From contig JBBATK010000001.1 of the NCBI GenBank assembly GCA_040398805.1, positions 1 to 64,000 of the forward strand: DNA of 64,000 nucleotides. Reading direction: 5' to 3'. Source of the DNA: JBBATK01 sp040398805 (GTDB lineage Bacteria > Bacteroidota > Ignavibacteria > Kapaibacteriales > NICIL-2). The position numbers and the translations under genes were made by a program. This document shows positions 51,198 through 60,443 of the stretch, piece by piece. The number at the start of each line of letters is the position of its first letter. Positions within the stretch are counted from its first letter, which is position 1. The notes under the pieces are model-generated. The model ran no database searches. It saw only the letters and a list, made by a program, of their open reading frames with translations, and had not been told where the DNA came from.

Positions 51198-52898
51198 ATG
51201 AAGATGATTGCGTGGTTGGTGATGACGATCGCCGCATCGTTTCCCATGATGAGTCAGAGTTCGCTGGAGAAAGCACGCACGGCGTATGCTGCGCACGACT
51301 TGGAGTCGGCGGCAACGGATATCCGCGCCGCCTTGAAGGAGAGTCCGAACAACACGGATGCCTTGACTTTGGCGGGGGACATCTTCTTGGGTCTGGAACA
51401 GATGGAGAAGGCGCTCGAATATTACAAGCGTGCCTACGACCAAGACGGGGACAAGGATATCTCGGCCAGAAAGTATGCCCGCGCCCTGTCTGATGCCGAC
51501 CGTCACACGGAGGCGATTGCCATAGCGCGCAAGACCGTCAAGAACAATCGAACCGACGTGTACAACCAACTCACCCTTGGCGAGGTGCTCGTCAATGCCG
51601 ATTCGTTGAACGCCGCGGAGTTGATATTGACCAAAGCGCGGGAAATGAACAGGACCATACCGGACGGATTCCTCGCTCTCGGAAGCCTCTACTACCGTCA
51701 GCGCATCTACGAATCCGCGCGTGACAACTACGAGCAAGCGATCAAGATCGATTCCACGAATGAAGTAGCGCTGGAGCGTTTGGCGACGATGTACTTCCGC
51801 ATGGCCAACAGCGAGATGGATAACGCCTTGGCAGCCGAGCTGTACACTCGATCTTTACAGCAGTGGGCGAGCGTGATCCGAATCAATCCCAAGAACGCTC
51901 GCGCCTATTACGAGCAAGGGAAGATCTTCTTCTACGCGCAGAAGTTCCAGAGCGCAGCGCCGTCGCTTGCCGAGTACCTTCGATTGCGTCCGGAGGCGGA
52001 CAACGTGCCACTGGCCCATTGGTTTCTTGCGCAGTCCTATGCTCGCTTCCAAGCATGCGACAGTGCCGAGCCGCACTTCCGATTTGCCATCGAAAAGATC
52101 GATTCCGTGCGTTCGAAGGCCTCCTTGCTTTTCGCTCGTTGCCTTTTCGACTCGAAAAAGTACGGTCCGGCCGCCGAGCAGTTCGGAACCGCCTTGAAGC
52201 TCAACGGCAACCTCGATGCCGATGACAGGGAGCGCTTCGGCTACTCTCTTATCCTTAGCGGTGATACGACTCAGGCACTGGAGCAGTTGCGGACGGCCAT
52301 CGAGATGAATCCGACGAAATGTAAGACCATGGAGCGCCTTGCCAATCTGTACTACGATAAGAAGTCGTACACGGAATCCGTGAACCTGTATAGAAAGATG
52401 CTCGCCAGCTGCACATCGTCGTCGCCGGCGCGTTTGAATGCGTTCATCGGACGATGCTATTTCTCTGCGAACCTGCCGGATTCCGCCATCGGGTATGTGC
52501 AGAAAGCGGTCGCACTGGATTCGTCGTTGTTCTTTGCACGCACCATCGGTGTACGCTCCTTGGTGACCGCAGGAAAGCTGGAGGAAGCGGTGGAATGGTA
52601 CCTTGGTGGACTTGAGTATGCGAAACGGGAACCGGCGAAGTTCAAGGGCGATATCGCGGGTATGGCACAATCGGTTTGTGGTGCTTTCATCGAGAAGAAA
52701 GACTTCAAATCCTTGCAGAAATACAGTAAAATGTGGGTGGAGTTCGATCCGACGTCCGAAGTAGGGAACCTGTATCTCGCCGTTTCCTTTCAGGGACTCG
52801 GTGAGAAGGACGGCGCTTGTAAGTATTACAACGAAGTCCTGAAAATCAACCCCAACAACAAGGTTGCTAAGGACAATAAGAAACTCGTCGGGTGTTAA
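51198..52898 (+). CDS. Exported tetratricopeptide repeat protein
   Basis: 566 residues with a signal peptide (first ~20 residues, ending SFPMMSQ) and about 12-14 TPR helical pairs filling the mature protein, e.g. EKALEYYKRAYDQDGDK, ESARDNYEQAIKIDSTNEVALE, QALEQLRTAIEMNPTK, ACKYYNEVLKINPNN. It should be a periplasmic protein-interaction scaffold. It starts 6 bases after the PstS-like gene and ends at a strong terminator, closing the operon. Confidence 0.88.
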   Translation: MKMIAWLVMTIAASFPMMSQSSLEKARTAYAAHDLESAATDIRAALKESPNNTDALTLAGDIFLGLEQMEKALEYYKRAYDQDGDKDISARKYARALSDADRHTEAIAIARKTVKNNRTDVYNQLTLGEVLVNADSLNAAELILTKAREMNRTIPDGFLALGSLYYRQRIYESARDNYEQAIKIDSTNEVALERLATMYFRMANSEMDNALAAELYTRSLQQWASVIRINPKNARAYYEQGKIFFYAQKFQSAAPSLAEYLRLRPEADNVPLAHWFLAQSYARFQACDSAEPHFRFAIEKIDSVRSKASLLFARCLFDSKKYGPAAEQFGTALKLNGNLDADDRERFGYSLILSGDTTQALEQLRTAIEMNPTKCKTMERLANLYYDKKSYTESVNLYRKMLASCTSSSPARLNAFIGRCYFSANLPDSAIGYVQKAVALDSSLFFARTIGVRSLVTAGKLEEAVEWYLGGLEYAKREPAKFKGDIAGMAQSVCGAFIEKKDFKSLQKYSKMWVEFDPTSEVGNLYLAVSFQGLGEKDGACKYYNEVLKINPNNKVAKDNKKLVGC

Positions 52899-52955
52899 CG
52901 GCGTCCGAGCAGAGTGCTCGTCCGTCGTCCCATTGCGAGTGACATCACACGGCGT

Positions 52956-52990
52956 ATGGACGGTCCTGGGACCGTCCATTACTTTTTTTT
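52956..52990 (+). terminator. Intrinsic terminator of the TonB-TPR operon
   Basis: ATGGACGGTC (52956-52965) pairs perfectly with GACCGTCCAT (52970-52979), four-base loop, then an eight-T run. Confidence 0.93.
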
Positions 52991-53005
52991 ACCGTGTTTT
53001 ACCCC

Positions 53006-53013
53006 TATATTTG
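53006..53013 (+). promoter_or_regulatory. TAnnTTTG -7 element before the DUF177-rpmF-fab cluster
   Basis: TATATTTG lies directly after the previous terminator and 29 bases before the DUF177 start. The -33 position falls in a T-run and has no clear TTG. Confidence 0.5.
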
Positions 53014-53041
53014 CAATCTGTTTTGTGAAAGGGCGGTTTTC

Positions 53042-53599
53042 ATGCTCAACATACCTATACAGGGTATGCGCGACGGACTTCATGCCGTTGAACTTGAATG
53101 TCGCGCCGAAGATTTGCAGAGCGCTTTCGAAGAGTTCGTCGGAATGGTTCACGTTCGCGGCGAAATCCGTAAAGTGGGCCGTCGGATGCATCTCGAAGCC
53201 GTTGCCTCGTGCATGACCCGTTTGATGTGTGACTACACGACAAAGGAGTTCGATGAAGAGGTGCGGGCTCCGTTCCATTGCGATTTCCTCCTGAGCACTG
53301 AATTGTTCAACGCGAAGAAGGATGGCGAGGAGGCGACGGATGACGAAACGGTTCCGGTGCATGAGGAAGAGAAGTCCATTGACATAACAGACATCGTTCA
53401 ACAGGAGCTCGTCATCAGTCTGCCGTTGAAGCGTATCTCGCCGGAAGCCCGGGAGAGAGCTCTGGAAGAGCTGGTAGACGCACGTTTCCTGGCCGATTCG
53501 GATCAAGCTCATGAAGATCGCGCTGAGAACGACGACCGGTGGTCAGCGCTGAAGAAGCTTTCGATATCGAACGAGGACGATGGCACAAAGGCCTCATGA
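53042..53599 (+). CDS. DUF177 / YceD family protein
   Basis: 185 residues. The N-terminal strand MLNIPIQGMRDG, the central VRGEIRKVGRRMHLEAVASCMTRLMCDYTTKEFDEEV, and the acidic stretch with SIDITDIVQQELVISLPLK are the DUF177 pattern. The family is linked to 23S rRNA accumulation and always sits before rpmF, as here. The C-terminus differs from the usual C-x-G-x-C-x-x-C ending and is acidic. The start is chosen at the conserved MLNI; upstream in-frame residues overlap the -7 element. Confidence 0.87.
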   Translation: MLNIPIQGMRDGLHAVELECRAEDLQSAFEEFVGMVHVRGEIRKVGRRMHLEAVASCMTRLMCDYTTKEFDEEVRAPFHCDFLLSTELFNAKKDGEEATDDETVPVHEEEKSIDITDIVQQELVISLPLKRISPEARERALEELVDARFLADSDQAHEDRAENDDRWSALKKLSISNEDDGTKAS

Positions 53600-53713
53600 C
53601 ATCCGATATCATCGTCGCACTACGGTAACCGATGCGGAAGTTGTTGGCAAGACAAAGACAAGAAAGTGAAGAAAGACACGAAGTAGAATAACGTACTAGA
53701 AGAGGAATATCCC

Positions 53714-53890
53714 ATGCCTAATCCGAAACGCCGACACTCGAAGCAGCGTACTGCGAAGCGTCGTACCCATTACAAGGCGACGCCCGCCACGACCACGTCC
53801 TGTCCTAATTGCGGCACTTCCAAGCTGTCGCACGTAGCATGCCGCGAATGCGGATACTACAACGGACGTCGCGTACTCGCTACAGCATAA
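53714..53890 (+). CDS. rpmF: 50S ribosomal protein L32
   Basis: 58 codons: MPNPKRRHSKQRTAKRRTHY, then a zinc ribbon CPNCGTSK...CRECGYYNGRRVL with both CxxC pairs intact. AGAGGAA precedes the ATG. L32 stabilises the 50S subunit near the peptide exit region. It lies between DUF177 and plsX, the usual order in many phyla, and the four-cysteine form suggests growth under zinc sufficiency. Confidence 0.96.
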   Translation: MPNPKRRHSKQRTAKRRTHYKATPATTTSCPNCGTSKLSHVACRECGYYNGRRVLATA

Positions 53891-53913
53891 TCTCTCATCT
53901 GATCTGAGACATC

Positions 53914-54951
53914 TTGGAAAAACCACTGCGCATAGCCATCGACGCCATGGGCGGGGATTTCGCGCCTGCCAACGAGATTGCAGGGGCGATGCAAGCAGCA
54001 CGACACTTTCGTGACTCCGCTCGGGTGGAGTTCGTTTTTGTGGGCGATGAGCAGCGCATTCGCCAAGAGCTGGCAAAACATCCACGGTCGGACATGTCGT
54101 ATTCCATCCTGCATGCATCGGAAATCATCACGATGAAGGACGAGCCGGCAACGGCGTTGCGCGGGAAGAAGGACTCCTCGATCGTCCGAGGCATTCAGCT
54201 TCATCGTGACGGCGGTGCCGATGCCTTCCTCTCCGCCGGTAATACCGGTGCGGTGATGTCCGGCGGAACGCTCATCCTGGGCCGCATCCGCGGTGTGACG
54301 CGTCCGACCATCGCGACGTTTTTCCCGACAGCCGGCTCCAGGCCGACCTTGGTCGTCGATGTGGGAGCAAATGTGGAGTGCAAGCCTCGCTTCCTCTACG
54401 AATTCGGCGTCATGGGGTCGATTTACGTCCGCGAAGTCCTGGGAATCGCCGAACCGCGTGTGGCACTCTTGAATGTTGGCGAAGAGGACTCTAAGGGAAA
54501 CGCCGTCGTTCTCGAGGCGCATGCCCTGATGCGGGCGTCAAAAGAAATCAACTTCACGGGTAACACGGAAGGCCGAGACATCCTCATGGGGGCTGCGGAC
54601 GTTGTGGTTTGTGACGGCTTCACGGGCAACATCGTTTTGAAATTCGCCGAGAGTTTCATCACCCTCCTCCGCAGCAAACTCAAGGATTTCGCCGCGCGGT
54701 CGTTGTTCAACAAAATCTCCGTGGCCATCATGGTTCCCACGCTCCGACGGGTTCTCAAGGAATTCGATTATCAGGAGTATGGCGGCGTACCATTGCTTGG
54801 CGTGAACGGCGTCGTCATCATCGGTCACGGAAAATCCTCGCCCTTGGCCATCAAGAACATGATCCTCAGGGCGGTCGAAGTCGTCGAGAAGAACGTCAAT
54901 CGTCGGATCGAAGAAGCCCTCCAAACATCTCATGAGATCGAATCCACATGA
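53914..54951 (+). CDS. plsX: Phosphate acyltransferase PlsX
   Basis: 345 residues with the PlsX motifs IAIDAMGGDFAPANEI, SAGNTGAVMSGGTLILGRI, LVVDVGANVECKP and VVVCDGFTGNIVLKFAE. It makes acyl-phosphate from acyl-ACP for phospholipid synthesis. The start appears to be TTG, since the next Met (residue 12) already lies within the conserved IDAMGGD strand and no ATG exists upstream in frame after rpmF. It overlaps fabH by four bases. Confidence 0.95.
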   Translation: MEKPLRIAIDAMGGDFAPANEIAGAMQAARHFRDSARVEFVFVGDEQRIRQELAKHPRSDMSYSILHASEIITMKDEPATALRGKKDSSIVRGIQLHRDGGADAFLSAGNTGAVMSGGTLILGRIRGVTRPTIATFFPTAGSRPTLVVDVGANVECKPRFLYEFGVMGSIYVREVLGIAEPRVALLNVGEEDSKGNAVVLEAHALMRASKEINFTGNTEGRDILMGAADVVVCDGFTGNIVLKFAESFITLLRSKLKDFAARSLFNKISVAIMVPTLRRVLKEFDYQEYGGVPLLGVNGVVIIGHGKSSPLAIKNMILRAVEVVEKNVNRRIEEALQTSHEIEST

Positions 54952-55955
54952 AAGCCTCGATAACGGGAATAGCTCATTACCTGCCACCGGACGTCTATGA
55001 CAATCATTGGTTCGAGGGGTTCCTCGACACGAACGATGAATGGATCACCTCGCGAACCGGTATCAAGGAACGGAGGTTCCTGAAGGATGGTGGCACGAGC
55101 GAGATGATCGCCCCGGCGGCGTTGAAGGTGTTGCAACAGCGCGGACTTTCCGCTACGGATATCGATTGCATCATCGTCTGCACGGTGACTCCCGACAATA
55201 TGTTTCCTTCCACGGCAGCAACCGTTCAGCGGAAGATCGGTGCCACGAACGCTTGGGGATTCGACCTCAGTGCAGCGTGCAGCGGATTCCTCTACGGATT
55301 ATGGACAGGCGCCAAGCTTGTCGAAGCCGGCGGAGCGCAGCGTGTCCTTGTGTGCGGTGCCGACAAGATGAGTTCGATCCTGAACTTCGAAGACCGCACG
55401 ACGTCCGTCCTTTTCGGCGACGGCGCCGGCGTTGTCCTTTTGGAGCGGTCGGATGCCGACGATATCGGCGTGATGGACGCCATCCTTCACATGGATGGAG
55501 AAGGCGGAAAGTACCTGTACATGACCGCCGGTGGCAGTGTGAAACCTCCGTCGAAAGAAACGGTTGCCAACAAAGAGCATTGCGTGGTCCAAGACGGTCA
55601 GACGGTCTTCAAATCTGCTGTCGTCGGCATGGCCGAGGTTTCCGCGGCGATCATGGAAAAGAACCATCTCACAGCCGACATGGTAAGCTGGCTTGTTCCG
55701 CACCAAGCGAACCTTCGGATTATCGACGCGACGGCCCAACGCATGGGACTCCCGAAGGAGAAGGTCATGATCAACATCACGAAGTACGGGAACACGACGG
55801 CGGGGACCATTCCCATCTGCCTGTCGGAACTTCATGAGCAGGGAAAAATCACGCGGGGTGACAATATCATCCTTTCCAGTTTCGGCGCAGGATATACCTG
55901 GGGAGCGATCTGGTTGAAGTGGGGACTTACCCCGCAGGCCACGACGCAGGCGTGA
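54948..55955 (+). CDS. fabH: 3-oxoacyl-ACP synthase III
   Basis: 335 residues of the KAS III type: ITSRTGIKERR near the N-terminus, active-site Cys111 in DLSAACSGFLYGL, VPHQANLRIIDA with the catalytic His, and NITKYGNTTAGT with the catalytic Asn. It starts fatty-acid chains by joining acetyl-CoA to malonyl-ACP. The four-base overlap with plsX shows coupling. Confidence 0.96.
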   Translation: MKASITGIAHYLPPDVYDNHWFEGFLDTNDEWITSRTGIKERRFLKDGGTSEMIAPAALKVLQQRGLSATDIDCIIVCTVTPDNMFPSTAATVQRKIGATNAWGFDLSAACSGFLYGLWTGAKLVEAGGAQRVLVCGADKMSSILNFEDRTTSVLFGDGAGVVLLERSDADDIGVMDAILHMDGEGGKYLYMTAGGSVKPPSKETVANKEHCVVQDGQTVFKSAVVGMAEVSAAIMEKNHLTADMVSWLVPHQANLRIIDATAQRMGLPKEKVMINITKYGNTTAGTIPICLSELHEQGKITRGDNIILSSFGAGYTWGAIWLKWGLTPQATTQA

Positions 55956-56063
55956 TACCCGCGGAATGTCGGCCTTCCATGGTTTCGGCATGATGCATCC
56001 CCATGCGGACTCCCGCATCTTTCGATGTCGCGATCTGAGAATTCATCAAAAAAACAATCTGTT

Positions 56064-56981
56064 ATGTCAACTGCATTCCTTTTTTCCGGACAGGGTTCTC
56101 AGTATGTGGGTATGACCAAGGACCTGGTGGAAACGCGCGACCACGCGCGGGCGCTGTTTGCTCAGGCCGAGGCCATCCTCGGGTACTCCCTGTACGACAT
56201 CTGTGTCAACGGTCCGGCGGAACGACTGAAAGAGACCCGGTATACGCAGCCGGCACTTTTCGTTCACGAGGCCATTCTTGTCGATGCTCTCCGTGAGCGC
56301 ATCCGTCCTGTTGCCGTGGCCGGTCACTCGCTTGGTGAGTATTCCGCCATGTATGCAGCGGGCGTGCTGAGTTTCGATGATGCGCTCCGTCTCGTGACGC
56401 TCCGTGGCACGCTGATGTTCGAGGCCGGCACGGTCCGGCCCGGTACCATGGCTGCCATCGTGGGCTTGCCCGATGAGACGGTCGAGAAGATCTGCTCAGA
56501 GTGGACCGGTGGCGTGCTCGTTGCCGCCAATTACAACGCCCCCGGTCAGGTTGTGATCAGTGGCGAGGCGGATGCTGTCCGTGCGTCGTTAGATGCCTAC
56601 AAAGCGGCAGGGGCTCGCATGGTGACGGAGCTCCCGGTCAGCGGAGCATTCCATTCACCCTTGATGAAGCCGGCGCAGGAAACCCTTGCGCAGGCAATCC
56701 ATGCCACGACATTCAGGGATGCGGCGATCGATGTGGTGTGCAATGTGGATGCCATGATGCACCGGAAGGCGCAACAATTGCAAGAGGCGCTCATCGCGCA
56801 GCTGGTATCACCCGTGCGTTGGACCCAATCGCTTGAAACGATGTTCGCTGCGGGCGTCCGTGAATATGTGGAGCTCGGTCCGGGCAAAGTGCTCCAAGGT
56901 CTGGTGAAGCGGACACTGAAGGATGTGACCATCCGCGGCGTGGACACGGAGCAGGACCTATCGGCCATGGAACAGGTGTAG
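56064..56981 (+). CDS. fabD: Malonyl-CoA-ACP transacylase
   Basis: 305 residues. The nucleophile Ser89 is in VAGHSLGEYSAMYAAG; the N-terminal FLFSGQGSQYVGM, the later VSGAFHSPLM with the catalytic His, and the end ELGPGKVLQGLVKRT are all present. It loads malonyl groups onto ACP. The ATG before FLFSGQGSQ was chosen; an upstream in-frame start would add 13 residues. About 100 bases separate it from fabH. Confidence 0.96.
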   Translation: MSTAFLFSGQGSQYVGMTKDLVETRDHARALFAQAEAILGYSLYDICVNGPAERLKETRYTQPALFVHEAILVDALRERIRPVAVAGHSLGEYSAMYAAGVLSFDDALRLVTLRGTLMFEAGTVRPGTMAAIVGLPDETVEKICSEWTGGVLVAANYNAPGQVVISGEADAVRASLDAYKAAGARMVTELPVSGAFHSPLMKPAQETLAQAIHATTFRDAAIDVVCNVDAMMHRKAQQLQEALIAQLVSPVRWTQSLETMFAAGVREYVELGPGKVLQGLVKRTLKDVTIRGVDTEQDLSAMEQV

Positions 56982-57011
56982 ATTATCACAACCAACGAGG
57001 AAAAGGAAACC

Positions 57012-57761
57012 ATGAAACATCTCCATGAACACGTCGTGATCGTTACCGGTGGATCCCGTGGCATCGGCGAGGCCATCGTCCGCCGACTGGCCGCCGAGGG
57101 TGCCACCGTCTATGCCGTCTCCTCGAAGCCGTCGGAGCGTGCAGCCGAGATAGAATCGTCAGTCGCGGCGGAGGGCGGAGTGGTCCGTTTCAAAGTGGCC
57201 GATGTCTCCAGCGACGAGCAGGTGCGAGCATGCATCGATGAGATCGTTGCCGCCGAGGGACGCATCGATGCCGTTGTTAACAACGCGGGAATCACGAAAG
57301 ACGGACTTCTCATGCGCATGAGCGAGTCGGACTGGGATGCCGTCTTGGACGTCAACCTGAAATCGGTCTTCCTCATGACCAAAGCCGTGAGCAGACAGAT
57401 GATGGGGCAGCGTCGCGGTCGTATCGTGAACATCACCTCCGTTGTCGGTATCACCGGAAACGCCGGTCAATCCAATTATTGCGCGTCGAAGGCAGGTATG
57501 ATCGGCTTCACGAAGGCGACGGCGAAAGAACTGGCTTCTCGCAACATTTTAGTAAATTGTATTGCGCCCGGTTATATAGAGACCGAAATGACCGGTAAGC
57601 TCTCAGAGGACCAACGTAAGTCCTTTACCGAGGTCATTCCGTTGCGCCGTGGCGGCAGCGGAGCGGACGTCGCAGGTGTCGTCAACTTCCTCTTGTCCGC
57701 AGACGCATCGTACATCACGGGGCAGACCATCTGTGTCGACGGCGGCATGGTGATGCAGTGA
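57012..57761 (+). CDS. fabG: 3-oxoacyl-ACP reductase
   Basis: 249 residues, a classical SDR: VTGGSRGIGEAI cofactor loop, NNAGITKD, the catalytic set SVVGITGN...YCASKAG (Ser, Tyr, Lys), and the closing ADASYITGQTICVDGGMVMQ. It reduces beta-ketoacyl-ACP with NADPH. Position between fabD and acpP is the standard arrangement. Confidence 0.96.
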   Translation: MKHLHEHVVIVTGGSRGIGEAIVRRLAAEGATVYAVSSKPSERAAEIESSVAAEGGVVRFKVADVSSDEQVRACIDEIVAAEGRIDAVVNNAGITKDGLLMRMSESDWDAVLDVNLKSVFLMTKAVSRQMMGQRRGRIVNITSVVGITGNAGQSNYCASKAGMIGFTKATAKELASRNILVNCIAPGYIETEMTGKLSEDQRKSFTEVIPLRRGGSGADVAGVVNFLLSADASYITGQTICVDGGMVMQ

Positions 57762-57829
57762 CAAGGCGCGGTCGGGCATCGCGGTTACATCGATAATCAT
57801 TTTTTGTTTTCTTTCATTTGGAGTGTTTC

Positions 57830-58069
57830 ATGTCGACAACAGCAGATCAGGTAAAGCAGATCATCGTCAACAAGCTTGGCGTTGAAGAATCACAAATCAC
57901 GCCGACGGCGTCGTTCACGAACGATCTCGGCGCTGATTCGCTCGATACCGTCGAGCTCATCATGGAGTTCGAACGTGCATTCAACATCACCATCGAAGAT
58001 GCTGATGCTGAGAAGATCCAAACCGTTGGTGCAGCCATCGAGTACTTGGAATCCCGCGCTTCTGCCTAA
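57830..58069 (+). CDS. acpP: Acyl carrier protein
   Basis: 79 residues with the phosphopantetheine attachment site Ser37 in GADSLDTVELIMEFE, acidic helix II and the usual length. It carries growing acyl chains. GGAG lies 7 bases before the ATG; an upstream ATG in frame would add four residues and is less likely. A terminator-like hairpin follows, which could raise acpP transcript over fabF. Confidence 0.97.
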   Translation: MSTTADQVKQIIVNKLGVEESQITPTASFTNDLGADSLDTVELIMEFERAFNITIEDADAEKIQTVGAAIEYLESRASA

Positions 58070-58085
58070 GATCGCAACGATTTTT

Positions 58086-58123
58086 CCGGCGCATTCTTTA
58101 TCCGAGTGCGCCGGTTCTTTTTT
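58086..58123 (+). terminator. Intrinsic terminator between acpP and fabF
   Basis: CCGGCGCA (58086-58093) pairs with TGCGCCGG (58107-58114), then TTCTTTTTT. The fabF start is only 15 bases further on, so it is probably a partial terminator. Confidence 0.75.
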
Positions 58124-58137
58124 CTAACCGAAGACCC

Positions 58138-59403
58138 ATGCGTACGCGCACGCGCACCATCCCTCGAATCGTTATCACCGGTATCGGTGTCGTAAGCCCC
58201 ATCGGCAATACGAAAGACGAGTTTTGGCAAGGTATGATGTCGTCCCGCAGCGGCGCCGCTCCCATCACCCGATTCGACGCATCCCTCTACGATACCACCT
58301 TCGCGTGCGAAGTGAAGGGGTTCGACCCCTTGCAGTTCATTTCCAAGAAAGAGATCCAGCGTATGGATCCGTTCACGCATTACGCATTGGCATCGTCCGC
58401 CATGGCCATCGAGGATGCGGGTTTGGAAGCGGCTGTGCTTGACAAAGAGCGCGTGGGCGTCATCATCGGTAGCGGCATCGGTGGTATGTGGACCTATCAT
58501 CACCAACAGCATACCCTGTATGAGCGTGGGGGTAGTCCCGACCGTATCTCGCCGTTCTTCGTGCCCATGTTGATCAGCGATATCGCCGCCGGACATGTGG
58601 CGATTCGTTGGGGGTACAAAGGACCGAACTATGCGACCGTCAGCGCCTGTGCCACGTCGTCGCATTCCATCGCGGACTGTTTCATGCTGCTTCAACGTGG
58701 CGACGCCGATGTCATGGTAGCGGGCGGAAGCGAAGCCGTCGTCTGTCCGATGGGCATCGGAGGTTTCAATGCCATGAAAGCCTTGTCGACGCGTAATCAT
58801 GATCCCGTTCACGCCAGTAGGCCTTTCGATGCCGAACGCGACGGTTTCGTGATGGGCGAGGGTGGCGGTGTCCTCATCATGGAAACACTCGAGCACGCCA
58901 TGAAGCGGGGTGCGAACATCTATGCGGAGATCTCCGGTATCGGATTGACCGATGATGCGCACCATATCACGGCTCCGGCTCCCGGCGGGGAAGGCGCGGT
59001 CCGGTCCATGCGCCTGGCAATCCGTGATGCGGGTTTGTCGACGGATGATATCGATTACATCAATGCCCATGGAACGTCGACACCGTTCAACGACGTGAAC
59101 GAGACGGCCGCGATCAAGACCGTGTTCGGTCCGCGCGCGTACGATCTTGCCGTCAGCTCCACGAAGTCCATGACCGGTCACCTTCTCGGCGCCGCAGGAG
59201 CGATCGAAGCCGTGGCAACGGTGCTCGCCATCCGGAACGAGTGCTGTCCGCCGACCATCAATTATGAACATCCCGATCCCGCGTGCGATCTCAACTACGT
59301 GCCGAATGCTCCGCAACAACGGAAGATCCGTGCGGCCATCAGCAATACCTTCGGTTTCGGCGGTCATAACGCGTCGCTCTGCTTCCAACGGTTCGAGGAG
59401 TGA
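58138..59403 (+). CDS. fabF: 3-oxoacyl-ACP synthase II
   Basis: 421 residues. The KAS catalytic triad is visible: Cys171 in VSACATSSHSIAD, His in INAHGTSTPFND and His in MTGHLLGAAGAIE; FGFGGHNASLCFQR closes the fold. It elongates acyl-ACP and sets chain length and unsaturation balance. The basic extra residues before IVITGIGVVSPIG are not part of the fold. Confidence 0.96.
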   Translation: MRTRTRTIPRIVITGIGVVSPIGNTKDEFWQGMMSSRSGAAPITRFDASLYDTTFACEVKGFDPLQFISKKEIQRMDPFTHYALASSAMAIEDAGLEAAVLDKERVGVIIGSGIGGMWTYHHQQHTLYERGGSPDRISPFFVPMLISDIAAGHVAIRWGYKGPNYATVSACATSSHSIADCFMLLQRGDADVMVAGGSEAVVCPMGIGGFNAMKALSTRNHDPVHASRPFDAERDGFVMGEGGGVLIMETLEHAMKRGANIYAEISGIGLTDDAHHITAPAPGGEGAVRSMRLAIRDAGLSTDDIDYINAHGTSTPFNDVNETAAIKTVFGPRAYDLAVSSTKSMTGHLLGAAGAIEAVATVLAIRNECCPPTINYEHPDPACDLNYVPNAPQQRKIRAAISNTFGFGGHNASLCFQRFEE

Positions 59404-59547
59404 TTCACCCCCCGAGCCCCCGTGGACCGCTTTGTCTGCGTTCCTTGTTAGCTTGCACTCATCCTTGCCGCGGTCGACTCACGAAGCGTGATGGTGAACG
59501 TGGCTCTTTCCGCGGAGACGTCCCTCCGGTAATCATCGAACCCTGTC

Positions 59548-60387
59548 ATGGCAAATACTGATAGTTTTTCCAACAACAACTTCGTCAGCGGACTGGTTCG
59601 CAACCTCTATTCCGGTATCGTCAATATCGCCTTCAAGAAACGTCCGGTGCGGATGCGGGAACGCGAAGAGATGTTCCAGATCACGGAGACGCTGAAGGAT
59701 GAACGTCTCAAGGACTTCGAGCAGAAGATCGGTGTGAGTGTCAATAAGCCGCAGTACTTCGAGCAGGCGCTGACGCATCGTTCCTATCTGCAGGTCAAGG
59801 CCAACCCCTTGCGCTTCTCCAATGAGCGATTGGAGTTCCTTGGAGACGCCATCCTGGGGATGATCGTGGCGGAGTACCTGTTCGATCATCATGGCGAAGT
59901 CCAGGAAGGCGAACTCACGAAGATGCGCTCCTGGCTCGTCAACAAGAAGTCGTTGGCGCTCTGCGCCCGCAAACTCCACCTGGAGCAGTTCATGCTGTTG
60001 AGCTTCAGCGCGCATCAATCACTGACCAAAGGAAATGAATCCATCCTTGCCGATTGCTTGGAAGCAGTGCTTGCCGCCATCTACCTGGACTCAGGCCTAA
60101 GCGTGGCCCGCCAGTTCGTCGAGGATACGCTCATGCCCATCATGATCAGCGAAAGCCTGATGCAGGATACCAACTTCAAGAGCATCCTGCTCGAGTACGT
60201 GCAAGCTCAGGGCAACCATTCTCCGCGGTATGCCGTTGTCGACGAGGTAGGACCCGACCACGACAAGCAATTCACCGTCGCCGTTTACGTCGGCGATGAA
60301 TGCCTGGGAATAGGGACCGGTAAGAACAAGAAAGAAGCGGAGCAGAACGCAGCGAAGAAAGCCCTGGAGCAGAAGCTCAATGCATGA
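59548..60387 (+). CDS. rnc: Ribonuclease III
   Basis: 279 residues: an N-terminal extension of about 55 residues (basic, FKKRPVRMREREE), an RNase III domain with NERLEFLGDAILG and LADCLEAVLAAIYLDSG holding the metal-binding acids, and a C-terminal double-stranded RNA-binding domain (FKSILLEYVQAQG to NKKEAEQNAAKKALE). It processes rRNA and structured mRNA. The place directly after acpP-fabF is conserved across many bacteria. Confidence 0.96.
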   Translation: MANTDSFSNNNFVSGLVRNLYSGIVNIAFKKRPVRMREREEMFQITETLKDERLKDFEQKIGVSVNKPQYFEQALTHRSYLQVKANPLRFSNERLEFLGDAILGMIVAEYLFDHHGEVQEGELTKMRSWLVNKKSLALCARKLHLEQFMLLSFSAHQSLTKGNESILADCLEAVLAAIYLDSGLSVARQFVEDTLMPIMISESLMQDTNFKSILLEYVQAQGNHSPRYAVVDEVGPDHDKQFTVAVYVGDECLGIGTGKNKKEAEQNAAKKALEQKLNA

Positions 60388-60443
60388 ACCGTTACCGTGG
60401 CCACTCCGTTCCGCAAACGAGCATCTCGTGGAACTCACGCTTA

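Noticed and set aside
53632..53691. A 19-codon frame (MRKLLARQRQ...) just before rpmF
   Set aside because: Too short, no Shine-Dalgarno sequence and no attenuator structure; probably chance.
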